From Paenibacillus sp. PAMC 26794 (GTDB lineage: Bacteria > Bacillota > Bacilli > Paenibacillales > Paenibacillaceae), in contig NZ_ANHX01000080.1 in the NCBI RefSeq assembly GCF_000316035.1, forward strand, positions 62,001 to 126,000: a DNA stretch of 64,000 nt, given 5' to 3'. Of the stretch, positions 16,929 to 26,100 are shown one piece after another. The notes beneath the pieces are model-generated. The model worked only from the letters and a program-made list of their open reading frames with translations. It did not search any database and was not told the origin of the DNA. The position numbers were made by a program, and so were the translations under genes. Position 1 is the stretch's first letter, and every line of letters begins with the position of its first letter.

Positions 16929-18590
16929 TTAACCAAACTGGGCTTGATGCAGTCGGCTGTAAGAGCCTTTACGCGCGAGAAGTTCTTCATGACTTCCTTG
17001 TTCAGCAACGCTACCGTTCTCCACCACCACGATGCGATCGGCGTGTCTAATGGTCGCCAGTCGATGGGCAATCACCAATGTCGTACGGCCTTGAGCCAGC
17101 TCGGACAACGCCAGTTGAATGGCAGCTTCCGTCTCGGTATCGAGCGCGGATGTAGCTTCATCCAGAATGAGAATTGGCGGGTTTTTCAGGATCATTCTGG
17201 CGATGGATAGACGTTGTTTCTGTCCGCCGGACAATTTCACGCCACGTTCACCGATCATGGTGTCCAGTCCATCTGGCTGGGATTGTACCAGCTCTTCCAA
17301 TTGGGCCCGGCGAATGGCTTGCCAGATTTCCTCATCGGAAGCATTCAGTTTGCCGTATGCAATATTTTCTCGAATCGTTCCATCAAACAGGAAAATATCC
17401 TGCTGCACAATCCCGATATGGGAGCGCAGTGATTCCAGTGTCATGTCCTTCACCGGAATACCATCAATGGAGATATGTCCTGCATCCACATCGTAGAAAC
17501 GTGGGATCAGACTGCATAACGTCGTTTTACCTCCGCCCGAAGGTCCAACCAGAGCAACCGTCTGGCCTGCCTGAATATCCAGATTAACCTGAGACAGCGT
17601 AGGTTTGTGTTCTCCATAAGAAAAGGTAACGTTATGGAAAGCAATATCTCCTTTGACATCCGGAATCGGCTTCGCCTGTGGTGTATCTTCTACATCCGGT
17701 ACAGCTTCAAGCAGCTCCAGGTAACGTCTGAATCCGGCGATGCCTTTGGGATACGTCTCGATGACGGAGTTAATCTTCTCGATTGGTCCCAGAAATACAT
17801 TGGACAGCATCACAAAGGCGATGAATTCCCCGTAAGTCATGCTACCCTGAATGACGAACCAGGTTCCACATACCAACACAAACAGCGATACGAATTTCAT
17901 CAGAATGAAGCTGAGTGAAGAGTTCCAGGCCATAATGCGGTAGGTGATTAGTTTGGTGAGTCTGAAACGTTCGTTGTTCTCAACGAAACGTCCTACTTTA
18001 TGCTTTTCATTGGCAAAAGCCTGTACTACACGGATGCCGCTCACATTGTTCTCTACCCGTGCATTATAATCGGCAATATCCGCAAACATGCGCTTGAACG
18101 CCTTGGACATTTTGCGACTGAAATACAGCGACAGGTAGATCATCAGCGGCACAATGATGAACGTCATCACAGCGAGTTGCCAGTTGATGCCCAGCATAAT
18201 GCCGAAGGCTCCGGCTAGTGTCATGAGGGCGATGAACAGATCTTCAGGCCCGTGATGTGCAATCTCACCGATATCCATCAAATCATTGGTCATTCGGGAT
18301 ACGAGGTGACCTGTCTTGTTGTTATCGAAGAAACGGAAGGACTGCTTCTGTACACGCTGGAACAGTTCTCGCCGCATATCGGATTCGATGTTAATACCGA
18401 GCTTGTGGCCCCAATAGGTGACTGCATAATGGAAAAAGGAACTGAGCAGGTAGATGCCGAGCAAGAAGGCACAAGCCGCTACGATCATGGACCAATTGCC
18501 AGCCGGAAGCAGTTGATCGACAACCCGGTTAACGGCGAGTGGAAAGGCCAGCTCCAGCAGCGCGGCGGCGATGGCACAGGAGAAGTCCAA
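16929..18590 (-). CDS. ABC exporter, fused membrane and ATPase domains; N-terminus cut by an amber codon
   Basis: From TTG 18590 the frame encodes 553 residues. There is an ABC transporter type 1 membrane domain with about five or six hydrophobic segments (residues 1-300), then an ATPase with Walker A GPSGGGKTT, signature LSGGQKQR, Walker B ILILDEATSALD and the switch histidine in VIAHRL. It would work as a homodimer exporting lipids, drugs or peptides. The natural start is clearly at ATG 18641 with an ideal GAGGAGG site, but codon 8 is TAG (18618-18620); the frame resumes directly as YRPYKRLFILDFSC. With the stop, the protein needs restart (AAAAGG lies nine bases before TTG 18590), readthrough, or is lost. 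Otherwise it is intact, so the change looks recent or is a sequence error. Confidence 0.75.
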   Translation of the reverse strand: MDFSCAIAAALLELAFPLAVNRVVDQLLPAGNWSMIVAACAFLLGIYLLSSFFHYAVTYWGHKLGINIESDMRRELFQRVQKQSFRFFDNNKTGHLVSRMTNDLMDIGEIAHHGPEDLFIALMTLAGAFGIMLGINWQLAVMTFIIVPLMIYLSLYFSRKMSKAFKRMFADIADYNARVENNVSGIRVVQAFANEKHKVGRFVENNERFRLTKLITYRIMAWNSSLSFILMKFVSLFVLVCGTWFVIQGSMTYGEFIAFVMLSNVFLGPIEKINSVIETYPKGIAGFRRYLELLEAVPDVEDTPQAKPIPDVKGDIAFHNVTFSYGEHKPTLSQVNLDIQAGQTVALVGPSGGGKTTLCSLIPRFYDVDAGHISIDGIPVKDMTLESLRSHIGIVQQDIFLFDGTIRENIAYGKLNASDEEIWQAIRRAQLEELVQSQPDGLDTMIGERGVKLSGGQKQRLSIARMILKNPPILILDEATSALDTETEAAIQLALSELAQGRTTLVIAHRLATIRHADRIVVVENGSVAEQGSHEELLARKGSYSRLHQAQFG

Positions 18591-18617
18591 GATAAAGAGC
18601 CTTTTGTAAGGACGATA

Positions 18618-18656
18618 CTAAGACATAAAGCGGCGAAGCATATGTAAGTCCTCCTC
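18618..18656 (-). other. original start region of the ABC exporter with in-frame TAG
   Basis: On the minus strand GAGGAGG (18650-18656) precedes ATG 18641-18639. The codons read MLRRFMS, then TAG at 18620-18618, then YRPYKRL in the same frame as the exporter. Related exporters begin with a short basic segment followed by aromatic YYRPY-type residues, so TAG most simply replaces a tyrosine codon by one base change. Confidence 0.8.
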
Positions 18657-18719
18657 GATATGACACAAATGCCCGAGCAGGCTTATTAGCCTGTCCGGAC
18701 ACCAGCATTCATCCCTATG

Positions 18720-19748
18720 TTATTTGCGGTTTTGCTCGGCACGTTCTACGATCATATCGGCGAATTCTTCAGCCTGACCTTGAATCGCAATCGGGTCAAA
18801 GTACCAGTAGCGGTCTTCCAGCAACTCATACACCTGATTGTTTTTTACAGCCGGCAGGGATTGCCAGATGGAATCACCCTGGTAATTTTTATTGTTCTCT
18901 CCAACGGTTAAGAAGATATGATCCCCTGCATAATCACCAACAACTTCACGCGAAATCTCTTTCCACTGGGTGTCACCCATCAGTTCCTTTTTGGTGATTT
19001 CGAGTGGTGCAAGTTGCAAAGCACTGTAGACCGCTTGTCCTCCTCGACCAAAATTGTCTCCATATCCATAATAACTTTTGTCAGATACTTCAAGGATGGA
19101 GAAGGTTTCCTCCGGTTTGATGACGGTGTTCACCTTGGCACGAGCAGCTTCAATTCGTTCATCATACGTTTTCAGCCAAGCTTCGGCTGCTTCGGATTTG
19201 TTCATGAGCTCTCCGAATCCCCGGATTTCGTCATGTACATCGGTGAATGTACCATAAGGGATGACCACGGTAGGTGCGATTTTTTGATAACTCTCAATTT
19301 CGCTGACCTGGTCAGAGTAGGTAATGATCAGATCCGGGTTCAAGGCAATGACCTTCTCCATGGATACCGCCGCCCGATCACCGATACTCTCTATGCCCGC
19401 CACCTGATCTGCATAGAACGGGTTTTCCAAAAAATATTGAACAGCACCAACGGGTTTCACACCCAGTGCAAGCAGATCACTTACGTACATATCTGTTACG
19501 ATCCGTTTCGGTTCAGCCGGAATTTCAACATCCCCGCTTAATGACTTGTAGATTCGTGTAGCATTTGAATTATCCGAACCGGCCGACGTGTCTGTGTTCG
19601 TCTCGGTAGAGCCTGTTGTCGCTTCTGTTCCCGTTGCCGATGTCTGTTTCGTGGCAGTCGAGCCTGTTCCGCTGCTGCAAGCAGCCAGGATCATAATAAT
19701 GGCGAGCATAAGAAGCAAGCCGGAAAAGCGTTTTTTTGCAGCAAACAT
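18720..19748 (-). CDS. iron-siderophore ABC transporter substrate-binding lipoprotein
   Basis: A 342-residue lipoprotein with lipobox LAAC (cysteine near residue 24), a low-complexity Thr/Ser/Gly linker (about 25-65) and a FecB/FhuD-type binding domain (Peripla_BP_2). Family marks are PKRIVTDMYVSDLLALGVKPVG, ESIGDRAAVSMEKVIALNPDLII and the C-terminal DPIAIQGQAEEFADMIV. It catches a ferric siderophore (hydroxamate or catecholate; not decidable here) for ABC import. No permease or ATPase gene is adjacent, so it works with transporter parts coded elsewhere. A Fur-like box lies 31 bases before ATG 19748 (start chosen for its AGGGGGA site). A Btr-like regulator lies directly upstream on the same strand, consistent with siderophore-responsive activation. 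Confidence 0.9.
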   Translation of the reverse strand: MFAAKKRFSGLLLMLAIIMILAACSSGTGSTATKQTSATGTEATTGSTETNTDTSAGSDNSNATRIYKSLSGDVEIPAEPKRIVTDMYVSDLLALGVKPVGAVQYFLENPFYADQVAGIESIGDRAAVSMEKVIALNPDLIITYSDQVSEIESYQKIAPTVVIPYGTFTDVHDEIRGFGELMNKSEAAEAWLKTYDERIEAARAKVNTVIKPEETFSILEVSDKSYYGYGDNFGRGGQAVYSALQLAPLEITKKELMGDTQWKEISREVVGDYAGDHIFLTVGENNKNYQGDSIWQSLPAVKNNQVYELLEDRYWYFDPIAIQGQAEEFADMIVERAEQNRK

Positions 19749-19778
19749 ATTTTTGTTCCCCCTGTGTGTAATCAATAA

Positions 19779-19793
19779 TGATTATTATTCTCA
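19779..19793 (-). promoter_or_regulatory. Fur-like iron box
   Basis: Read on the minus strand, TGAGAATAATAATCA matches the 7-1-7 Fur consensus TGATAATNATTATCA at all but two positions. It lies 31-45 bases upstream of the siderophore-binding lipoprotein gene, where a repressor would block its promoter. Confidence 0.7.
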
Positions 19794-19858
19794 TTAATAA
19801 CATAGAGGAAGATATGATATTTGTACATGGACAACTATGATCACTACTGCATGGACAA

Positions 19859-21505
19859 TTATGATGTGAGGTGACGCATGATATGCTGCAACTGCTCCAT
19901 AACGGACAAGGGATCAAATCCATAGAACATGTCGGCATTAATCTCGTATACACGTCCTTCACGAACGGAGGATAGGGTGCCCCAAGATTCCTGATTCAGC
20001 AGGTTATCCAGCATTTCTCGTTCGGCAGGTTCCTCAGGGAAGGCGACAAACATGTGATCTGCGGCATACAAGTGAATCTCGGACAACGGAACATGAACGT
20101 ACCCCGTAAGTAACTGCCCATCCTGCTCCATACGTGACGGCGGAGTGAAGCCCAGCGATTGATACAGCACATGAGAAGCTCTTCCCCAGCCATGACCATA
20201 GATATAAGCCCCGTCTTCTCCAATCATAAACATGCAAACGGCGGACCCTCGTGTTCCTTCCATCCATTGATCCAACACATGATTGGCCTCTAGCTCAAGT
20301 TGATGATATCGATCTAACAACGTCTGTGCATTGGACTCAAGACCTGTGATTTGGCCCAAATGAAGAAGCTGCTCTTGCCAATCGATTTCCTCAAAAGGCA
20401 TCAGAATGGTCGGCGCGATCACACGTAGTTCATCGGAAGCGGGATGCGGTGCATACCCGATAATGACATCGGGCTGAGCGTTTGCAATCAGATCTGTATG
20501 TTTAACCAGATCATATTCGGAATGCTGCTCAAATGGTTCATGACCATCCTGACCATGTTCACCCAGTTTCTCTTCCATCCAGCTGGCTACGGCACCCATG
20601 TGGGGAGTGTGGCCCAATGCCAGAAGTGAGGCCGTGTAGTTGTAAGTCAACGATACAATCTTTTTGGGCATTTTTCGGTAGTGTGTTGGTGCTGATCCAA
20701 CCATCTGTTTGAATTTTCGGCTCAGATAGAAGGTGTCCCTGTAGCCTGTCAGTTGTGCAATTTCCTGTAGCGTGGGGTTCGCGAACATCAGATGTTCCTG
20801 AGCCATCCTGATTCTGAGACGGGTCACATATTCAACAAACGTAAGACCTGTATGTTTCTTGAACTCCCGTGAAAAATGCTCAGGACTCACATTTGCATCC
20901 CGTGCCAATTGTTCCCGGGTCAGCGGATGGGTATACATCTGATGGATATGTCTGAGCACGGCATCAAGCCAGGAGTGATCTTCATGAGCAGAATGAGCCA
21001 CATGATCCCGCAAAATATCCAGTAACTCATAGAAAAGCATATGTGGCCTGAAGGGGCTGGAATCATGGCCTTTCGAACAAGCTTGAACCAACTCTACTGC
21101 CCTATCGGTGAGAGTACGACTCGCAATGGGAGCTGGTATCCCGAACGGCCAGAGCAGCTGTTCATTTTCAGTGGAATCAAAAGCAATAGCAATGCCCTGT
21201 ACTGGCGACAGGGAGCCGCGCTTGTTCTCGTGCTGAAGCAGGCTTCCAGCTTGTCGAACGACTGCAGAGCCTGCATTTAATGTCAGTTTTCCCTCTGCAC
21301 TGATCAGCCTGGCCTGGCCAGCAGTAATGACGTATAGCACGTGAAGTGTGCTCCACATCTCATCTATGCGGGAGAATGCCTCGCGGTCGTGAAGCTGCAC
21401 CAGATGGCACAGCTTGAAGAGGGCAACAGGTACGGACTGAATCTTCTGCAAGGAAATGGGACGTGACAGCGATTTTTTATGGTAAATGGACTTGGAAATA
21501 TTCAT
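19859..21505 (-). CDS. Btr-like AraC regulator fused to a siderophore-binding domain
   Basis: A 548-residue protein in three parts. An N-terminal cupin-like AraC sensor (about 1-150) comes first. A double helix-turn-helix (about 180-280; LARDANVSPEHFSREFKKHTG and IAQLTGYRDTFYLSRKFKQ) follows. Last is a FecB/FeuA-type binding domain without signal peptide (about 285-548; QPDVIIGYAPHPASDELRVIAPTI). This layout is that of Bacillus subtilis Btr, a cytoplasmic activator that binds ferric bacillibactin and turns on feuABC. Here the likely target is the lipoprotein gene 110 bases downstream. AAGGAG precedes ATG 21505 by 12 bases. The siderophore bound is not known. Confidence 0.88.
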   Translation of the reverse strand: MNISKSIYHKKSLSRPISLQKIQSVPVALFKLCHLVQLHDREAFSRIDEMWSTLHVLYVITAGQARLISAEGKLTLNAGSAVVRQAGSLLQHENKRGSLSPVQGIAIAFDSTENEQLLWPFGIPAPIASRTLTDRAVELVQACSKGHDSSPFRPHMLFYELLDILRDHVAHSAHEDHSWLDAVLRHIHQMYTHPLTREQLARDANVSPEHFSREFKKHTGLTFVEYVTRLRIRMAQEHLMFANPTLQEIAQLTGYRDTFYLSRKFKQMVGSAPTHYRKMPKKIVSLTYNYTASLLALGHTPHMGAVASWMEEKLGEHGQDGHEPFEQHSEYDLVKHTDLIANAQPDVIIGYAPHPASDELRVIAPTILMPFEEIDWQEQLLHLGQITGLESNAQTLLDRYHQLELEANHVLDQWMEGTRGSAVCMFMIGEDGAYIYGHGWGRASHVLYQSLGFTPPSRMEQDGQLLTGYVHVPLSEIHLYAADHMFVAFPEEPAEREMLDNLLNQESWGTLSSVREGRVYEINADMFYGFDPLSVMEQLQHIMRHLTS

Positions 21506-21676
21506 TAGATAACTGTCTCCTTACATAAGTCAGCGGGGGCATTATTCGTCTCATGCCCCTGGTGTACTGGCGTAATTCTCGGATCTCGACTATTATGCAG
21601 TATATACTATAAACGGAGTGACGTGGATGGACAGATTGGACAATTCAACTTTTTCTGTGAAAAATAGATAAAGTGG

Positions 21677-21725
21677 TTGAAATCGCTATCAACACCGACT
21701 ATAATGAAAATGTCGAAACGTTTCA
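21677..21725 (+). promoter_or_regulatory. promoter with LacI-type operator at the start site
   Basis: TTGAAA (21677-21682), 17-base spacer, TATAAT (21700-21705). The palindrome CGAAACGTTTCA at 21714-21725 covers the expected start site, a classical place for repression. The motif matches the operators at 21889 and 23144. About 310 bases lie between this promoter and the LacI gene with no convincing reading frame, so a long 5' leader or an untranslated RNA would be made. Confidence 0.6.
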
Positions 21726-21888
21726 ATCTAGCGTTTACTGCCAGTTTCATTGTGTTAGGCACAAACTGTTCAGGGGGCGTCAGATTGAAAGACGTGTCAT
21801 GACCATCATTAATGGTACGGACTGGAACGGGATGCATTCAACCGTGGTCCCATAAGGATGGAAACGAGGATTTTTTTTGAGAACACCT

Positions 21889-21930
21889 CGAAACGTTTCG
21901 ATTGACATCCATAGCTATGATATGTACAAA
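21889..21930 (+). promoter_or_regulatory. second LacI-type operator and proximal promoter of the lacI-family gene
   Basis: CGAAACGTTTCG (21889-21900) is a perfect palindrome ending two bases before TTGACA (21902-21907). A weak TACAAA follows at 21925-21930 with a 17-base spacer. The regulator probably controls its own gene from here. The rest of the 21506-22034 gap holds no gene that I can support. Confidence 0.6.
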
Positions 21931-22034
21931 GATTAATAAACGATAATGAAGGATTTAGTGGTTGTTCTAACCATGTACCGTATAAAATGTAGATAACCTT
22001 GAATTTGTTTTAGTTTAGAAGGAGCGAACGTCGA

Positions 22035-23024
22035 ATGGCAACGATTAAGGATGTGGCAAAGCTGGCAGGTGTAGCACTCTCGACTGCTTCCTATGCGCTG
22101 AGCGGGGATAGCAAGGTTAGTGCCAAGACCAAGGCTAAAGTGCTTGAGGCAGCACGAGAACTGAATTACCGCAAGAACGGCTTTGCCATGGACCTGAAAC
22201 GGAGCCGGACGAACACGATCGCTTTGATCCTGACCGATCTGTCGGGCCCGTATTACTCGGAGTTGATCCGTAGTGTACAGGATGTAGCACTTGCGAACGG
22301 GTATGACCTGATTGCTTGCAGCTCCATGGGTGGACGGGATTCAACGGCAGTACGATTTTTGCGTGAAAAAAGAGTAGATGGAGCCATCATCCTGGCGCAT
22401 AACATCCATGATGATATTCTGGTAGAATCTGCCGGTCATCGTTTTCCGATCATTGTGATGGATCGTCAGCTGTCGAGTGACCATCTGGTAAACGTGCTGG
22501 TGGATGGAGAGCAGGGCGGTTACCTTGCAACCAGCCACCTGATCCAGGCTGGGCATCAGAAGATTGCTTATATCAGTGGCCCATCCAACTCGTATGACAA
22601 CGCGCTCCGTTACCAAGGGTATCTGCGAGCGATGCGGGAAGCGGGACTTGAAGAAAAGTCCAAATGGCGTCTGAACGGCAATTTTGTGCGTGAGGGCGGA
22701 TACAGTGCAACCAAAATGATGATCATGCAGGGAGATCTTCCCTCAGCGGTATTTTACGGTAACGATGAGATGGCGATTGGTGGCCTGAAGGCATTGGAAG
22801 AGCGTGGTATATCGGTGCCGGGTGACATTTCCGTGATCGGTTTTGACGATATTCAGTTGTCCGAATATGTGAGTCCACCACTGACAACGATACGCCAGCC
22901 GAAGCATGAAGCCGGGTCGCTCGCCGGACATCTGTTATTCCAGATGCTCAATGGCGAAGCGGTTGACCCTTCATATACGCTAACGATTAATATGATCGAG
23001 CGCAGCTCTGTACGTTCGGTTTAG
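22035..23024 (+). CDS. LacI-family transcriptional regulator of the GH94 phosphorylase
   Basis: A 329-residue repressor. The N-terminal LacI helix-turn-helix is ATIKDVAKLAGVALSTASYAL with hinge ELNYRKNGFAMDLKRSRT (residues 1-60). The C-terminal periplasmic-binding-like domain follows (IALILTDLSGPYYSEL, RRVDGAIILAH-like core, VIGFDDIQLSEYVSPPLTTIRQP). The start is fixed by AAGGAGC. The gene is followed 160 bases later by the GH94 phosphorylase. Three CGAAACGTTTCG-type palindromes (21714, 21889, 23144) flank its own promoter region and precede the phosphorylase, so it very probably represses both genes until a glucan oligosaccharide or its product binds. Confidence 0.92.
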   Translation: MATIKDVAKLAGVALSTASYALSGDSKVSAKTKAKVLEAARELNYRKNGFAMDLKRSRTNTIALILTDLSGPYYSELIRSVQDVALANGYDLIACSSMGGRDSTAVRFLREKRVDGAIILAHNIHDDILVESAGHRFPIIVMDRQLSSDHLVNVLVDGEQGGYLATSHLIQAGHQKIAYISGPSNSYDNALRYQGYLRAMREAGLEEKSKWRLNGNFVREGGYSATKMMIMQGDLPSAVFYGNDEMAIGGLKALEERGISVPGDISVIGFDDIQLSEYVSPPLTTIRQPKHEAGSLAGHLLFQMLNGEAVDPSYTLTINMIERSSVRSV

Positions 23025-23143
23025 ACCGAGTCTGAACAACAAAGCAATGCCTGCATGCTGAAGTAAAAGTTCAATGATGGGGTTATCGTCCGGACGGGCC
23101 GTAAAAGGCCGGTTTGAAGAGGCCCCTATTCTTTTTCAGATTT

Positions 23144-23159
23144 ATCGAAACGTTTCGAT
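23144..23159 (+). promoter_or_regulatory. LacI-type operator before the GH94 gene
   Basis: ATCGAAACGTTTCGAT, a perfect 16-base palindrome, ends 26 bases before the ATG at 23186 and 12 bases before the AAGGAG site. It shares its core with the sites at 21714 and 21889. Confidence 0.75.
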
Positions 23160-23185
23160 TTTAACTAATTCAAGGAGTGAACCTT

Positions 23186-26100
23186 ATGACAACGATGATT
23201 AATGAACCGATCCGGTTAAGTGCCGGAGAGTTATCCTTTACCTTTTTGAACAGTGGCGACCTATACCAGGCTACATCCGGTACAACGATGTTGAACCAGT
23301 TGCTCAGCAACCAGATTGATGGATCATTGAACAATCTGTACCTGCGTGTACATGAGGGAGAGAATATCAGCTCGTTCCCGTTGCTCGGTGTACGTTCGAA
23401 CAGCAAGGTGATTACAAGCAAGGCACAATCCAGCAACCAGTTGATCTGGGAGGGTACAGTCCAACTGGAAGGTAGCGAAAAAGGCATTGGCTATCAGGTC
23501 GTATTTACGGCTACACCGCAAGGTGTCTGGTTCTGGGATGTGAAGCTCACAGGACAACAACATAACGTAGACGTGGTATATGGACAGGATGTAGGTCTTG
23601 CTGATCCAGGTGCGGTGCGCAGTAATGAAGCTTATCTGTCACAATACATTGACCATACGGTGTTTGAAGATGAAGCGAAAGGTTATGTCGTTTGTTCCCG
23701 TCAAAACCAGCCTCAGGGCGGCGCATTTCCATATATGCAACAAGGTTCCCTGACCAAAGCAGTCGGGTACTCCACAGATGGATTCCAATTCTTCGGTCTG
23801 TCGTACAAGGAAACGAATCAACCAGAGAGCTTGAATCGCCAGACGCTTGCGAATGAGACGTATCAGTATGAATTTGCCTATACGGCATTGCAATCTGAAC
23901 TGTTGAATCTGAACGGAGAAGCTCAGGTGGTCTTCTATGGACTGGCGAAGCCTAATCATGCCGAAGGAATCTCTGGACTGGAATTCGGAGATGAAGTTAC
24001 CGCAGCATGGAATGAAGTACAGGCTCTGACTGTGGAAAATGGCGATACGTTGGAACAGGTGAAACTGTCCTCCTTCCTGGGTGAACCGCTGGTTACGCTC
24101 GATCTGACGCAAGATGAGATTCATGATCTGTTCCCTGATCGTCATCAGGAAGAGCATAGCGGTGAGGAACTGTTATCCTTCTTCACAGATAGCTATGAAC
24201 ATATCGTTCTGAAAGCAAAAGAATTGCTTGTGGAGCGTCCGCACGGCCATATTCTGATGAGTGGTGGCAACGTACAACTTGGAGCACAGGTTATTACGAC
24301 AACGTCGTATATGTACGGTATTTTCAACTCACAGCTTGTTATTGGTAACACCAATTTTAATAAAATGATCAGTAATGCCCGCAATGCATTGAACGTGCCG
24401 AAGACGGCTGGACAACGCATATATGTGGAAATGGACGGACAATATCGTCTGCTGACGATGCCTTCCCTGTTCGAGATTGGCTTCAACTATGTTCGTTGGA
24501 TCTACAAAACCGAATCCGATACGATCATCGTGACCAATTACACAGGTGCACATACTACGGAATTAAGCATGAACGTGCGCTCCACAAGCGGCACGGCATA
24601 CCGTTATCTGGTAACGAACCAGATTACGATGAATGTGAATGAATACGAGTATCCGCTGCATATGACGCAGGATGGCGATACTTTGATCTTCAAGGCTGAT
24701 CCACAAGCGATGAGTGCAGGAACGTATCCAGATCTGCAATACCGCATGTCGGTGGACGGGGCAGCTGTGAATGTAGGGGACGAAACGTTGCTGGCAAGTG
24801 GTATCCGCAGTGGTTCCGCATCGCTGGTTACGCTTAGTCTGGAAGCAAGTGCTGAATGGACGCTGAAGGTACAAGGGGTATTGGAAGGCCAAGCGGACAG
24901 CGGAGTGGTAGCAGGTTCAAGCCTCACGTTCGAAGAGGAAGTGCAGGCATACCGTGAGTTCTTCGCAGGTGTGATGAACGGGTTCCGTTTGTCCCGTGGA
25001 GAAGGTCAGAGTGCAGAGGATCTGTTCAAAGTAAATGCGCTGGCTTGGTGGTACACCCACAACATGCTGGTTCACTACTCCGTGCCTCACGGTTTGGAAC
25101 AGTATGGCGGCGCGGCTTGGGGTACACGGGATGTGTGTCAAGGTCCGGTGGAGTACTTTATGGCAACGCAAAAATATGAGCAAGTTCGCGATATCATCAA
25201 AATGGTCTACACTCACCAATATGAAGATGATGGCAACTGGCCGCAATGGTTCATGTTTGATAAATACTTTGCGATTCAACAGGAAGAGAGTCATGGCGAC
25301 ATCATCGTATGGCCGCTGAAAGTGCTGGCGGATTACCTGACAGCGACTCGCGACTATGCAATCCTGGATGAGAAAGTACCTTATACCGTTAAACATAGCT
25401 TCGGGTTCACAGAAGAGACGGCAACTGTACTGGATCATGCGAAAAAAGAGATCGAATATATCCGTTCGCACTTCCTGCACGATACGTTCCTGTCTTCCTA
25501 CGGAGATGGCGACTGGGATGATACGCTCCAACCAGCCAATGCACAGCTCAAGCAATACATGGTGAGCAGCTGGACCGTTGCACTGACGTACCAGTCTGTA
25601 AATGTGCTTGCACAGGCGCTGCAATACAAAGATGCTGCATTTGCACAGGAGCTGGACGTTCTGGCTCAAGGCATCCGTGAGGACTTTAACCGTTACATGC
25701 TGGGCACAGATGTGATTCCAGGCTTTGTGTACATGGAAGAAGCCGACCAAGCGAAGCTGATGCTTCATCCAACGGACACAGAGACAGGCATTCAATATCG
25801 CCTGTTGCCAATGACGCGCAGCATGATCGGTGAATTGCTGAATGCGGAGCAAGCAGAATCGCATTACGCATTGATCCGTGAACAGTTCCTGTGCCCTGAT
25901 GGCGTGCGTCTGATGAATCGTCCGGCTCAATATGCTGGCGGTGTAAGCACCCACTTCAAACGTGCAGAGCAAGCATCCAACTTCGGACGTGAGATTGGTT
26001 TGCAATATGTACACGCCCATATCCGTTACGTGGAAGCGATGGCGAAGCTGGGTAAGACAGATCAGGTGTGGAATGGTCTCGCGATGATCAACCCGGTTGG

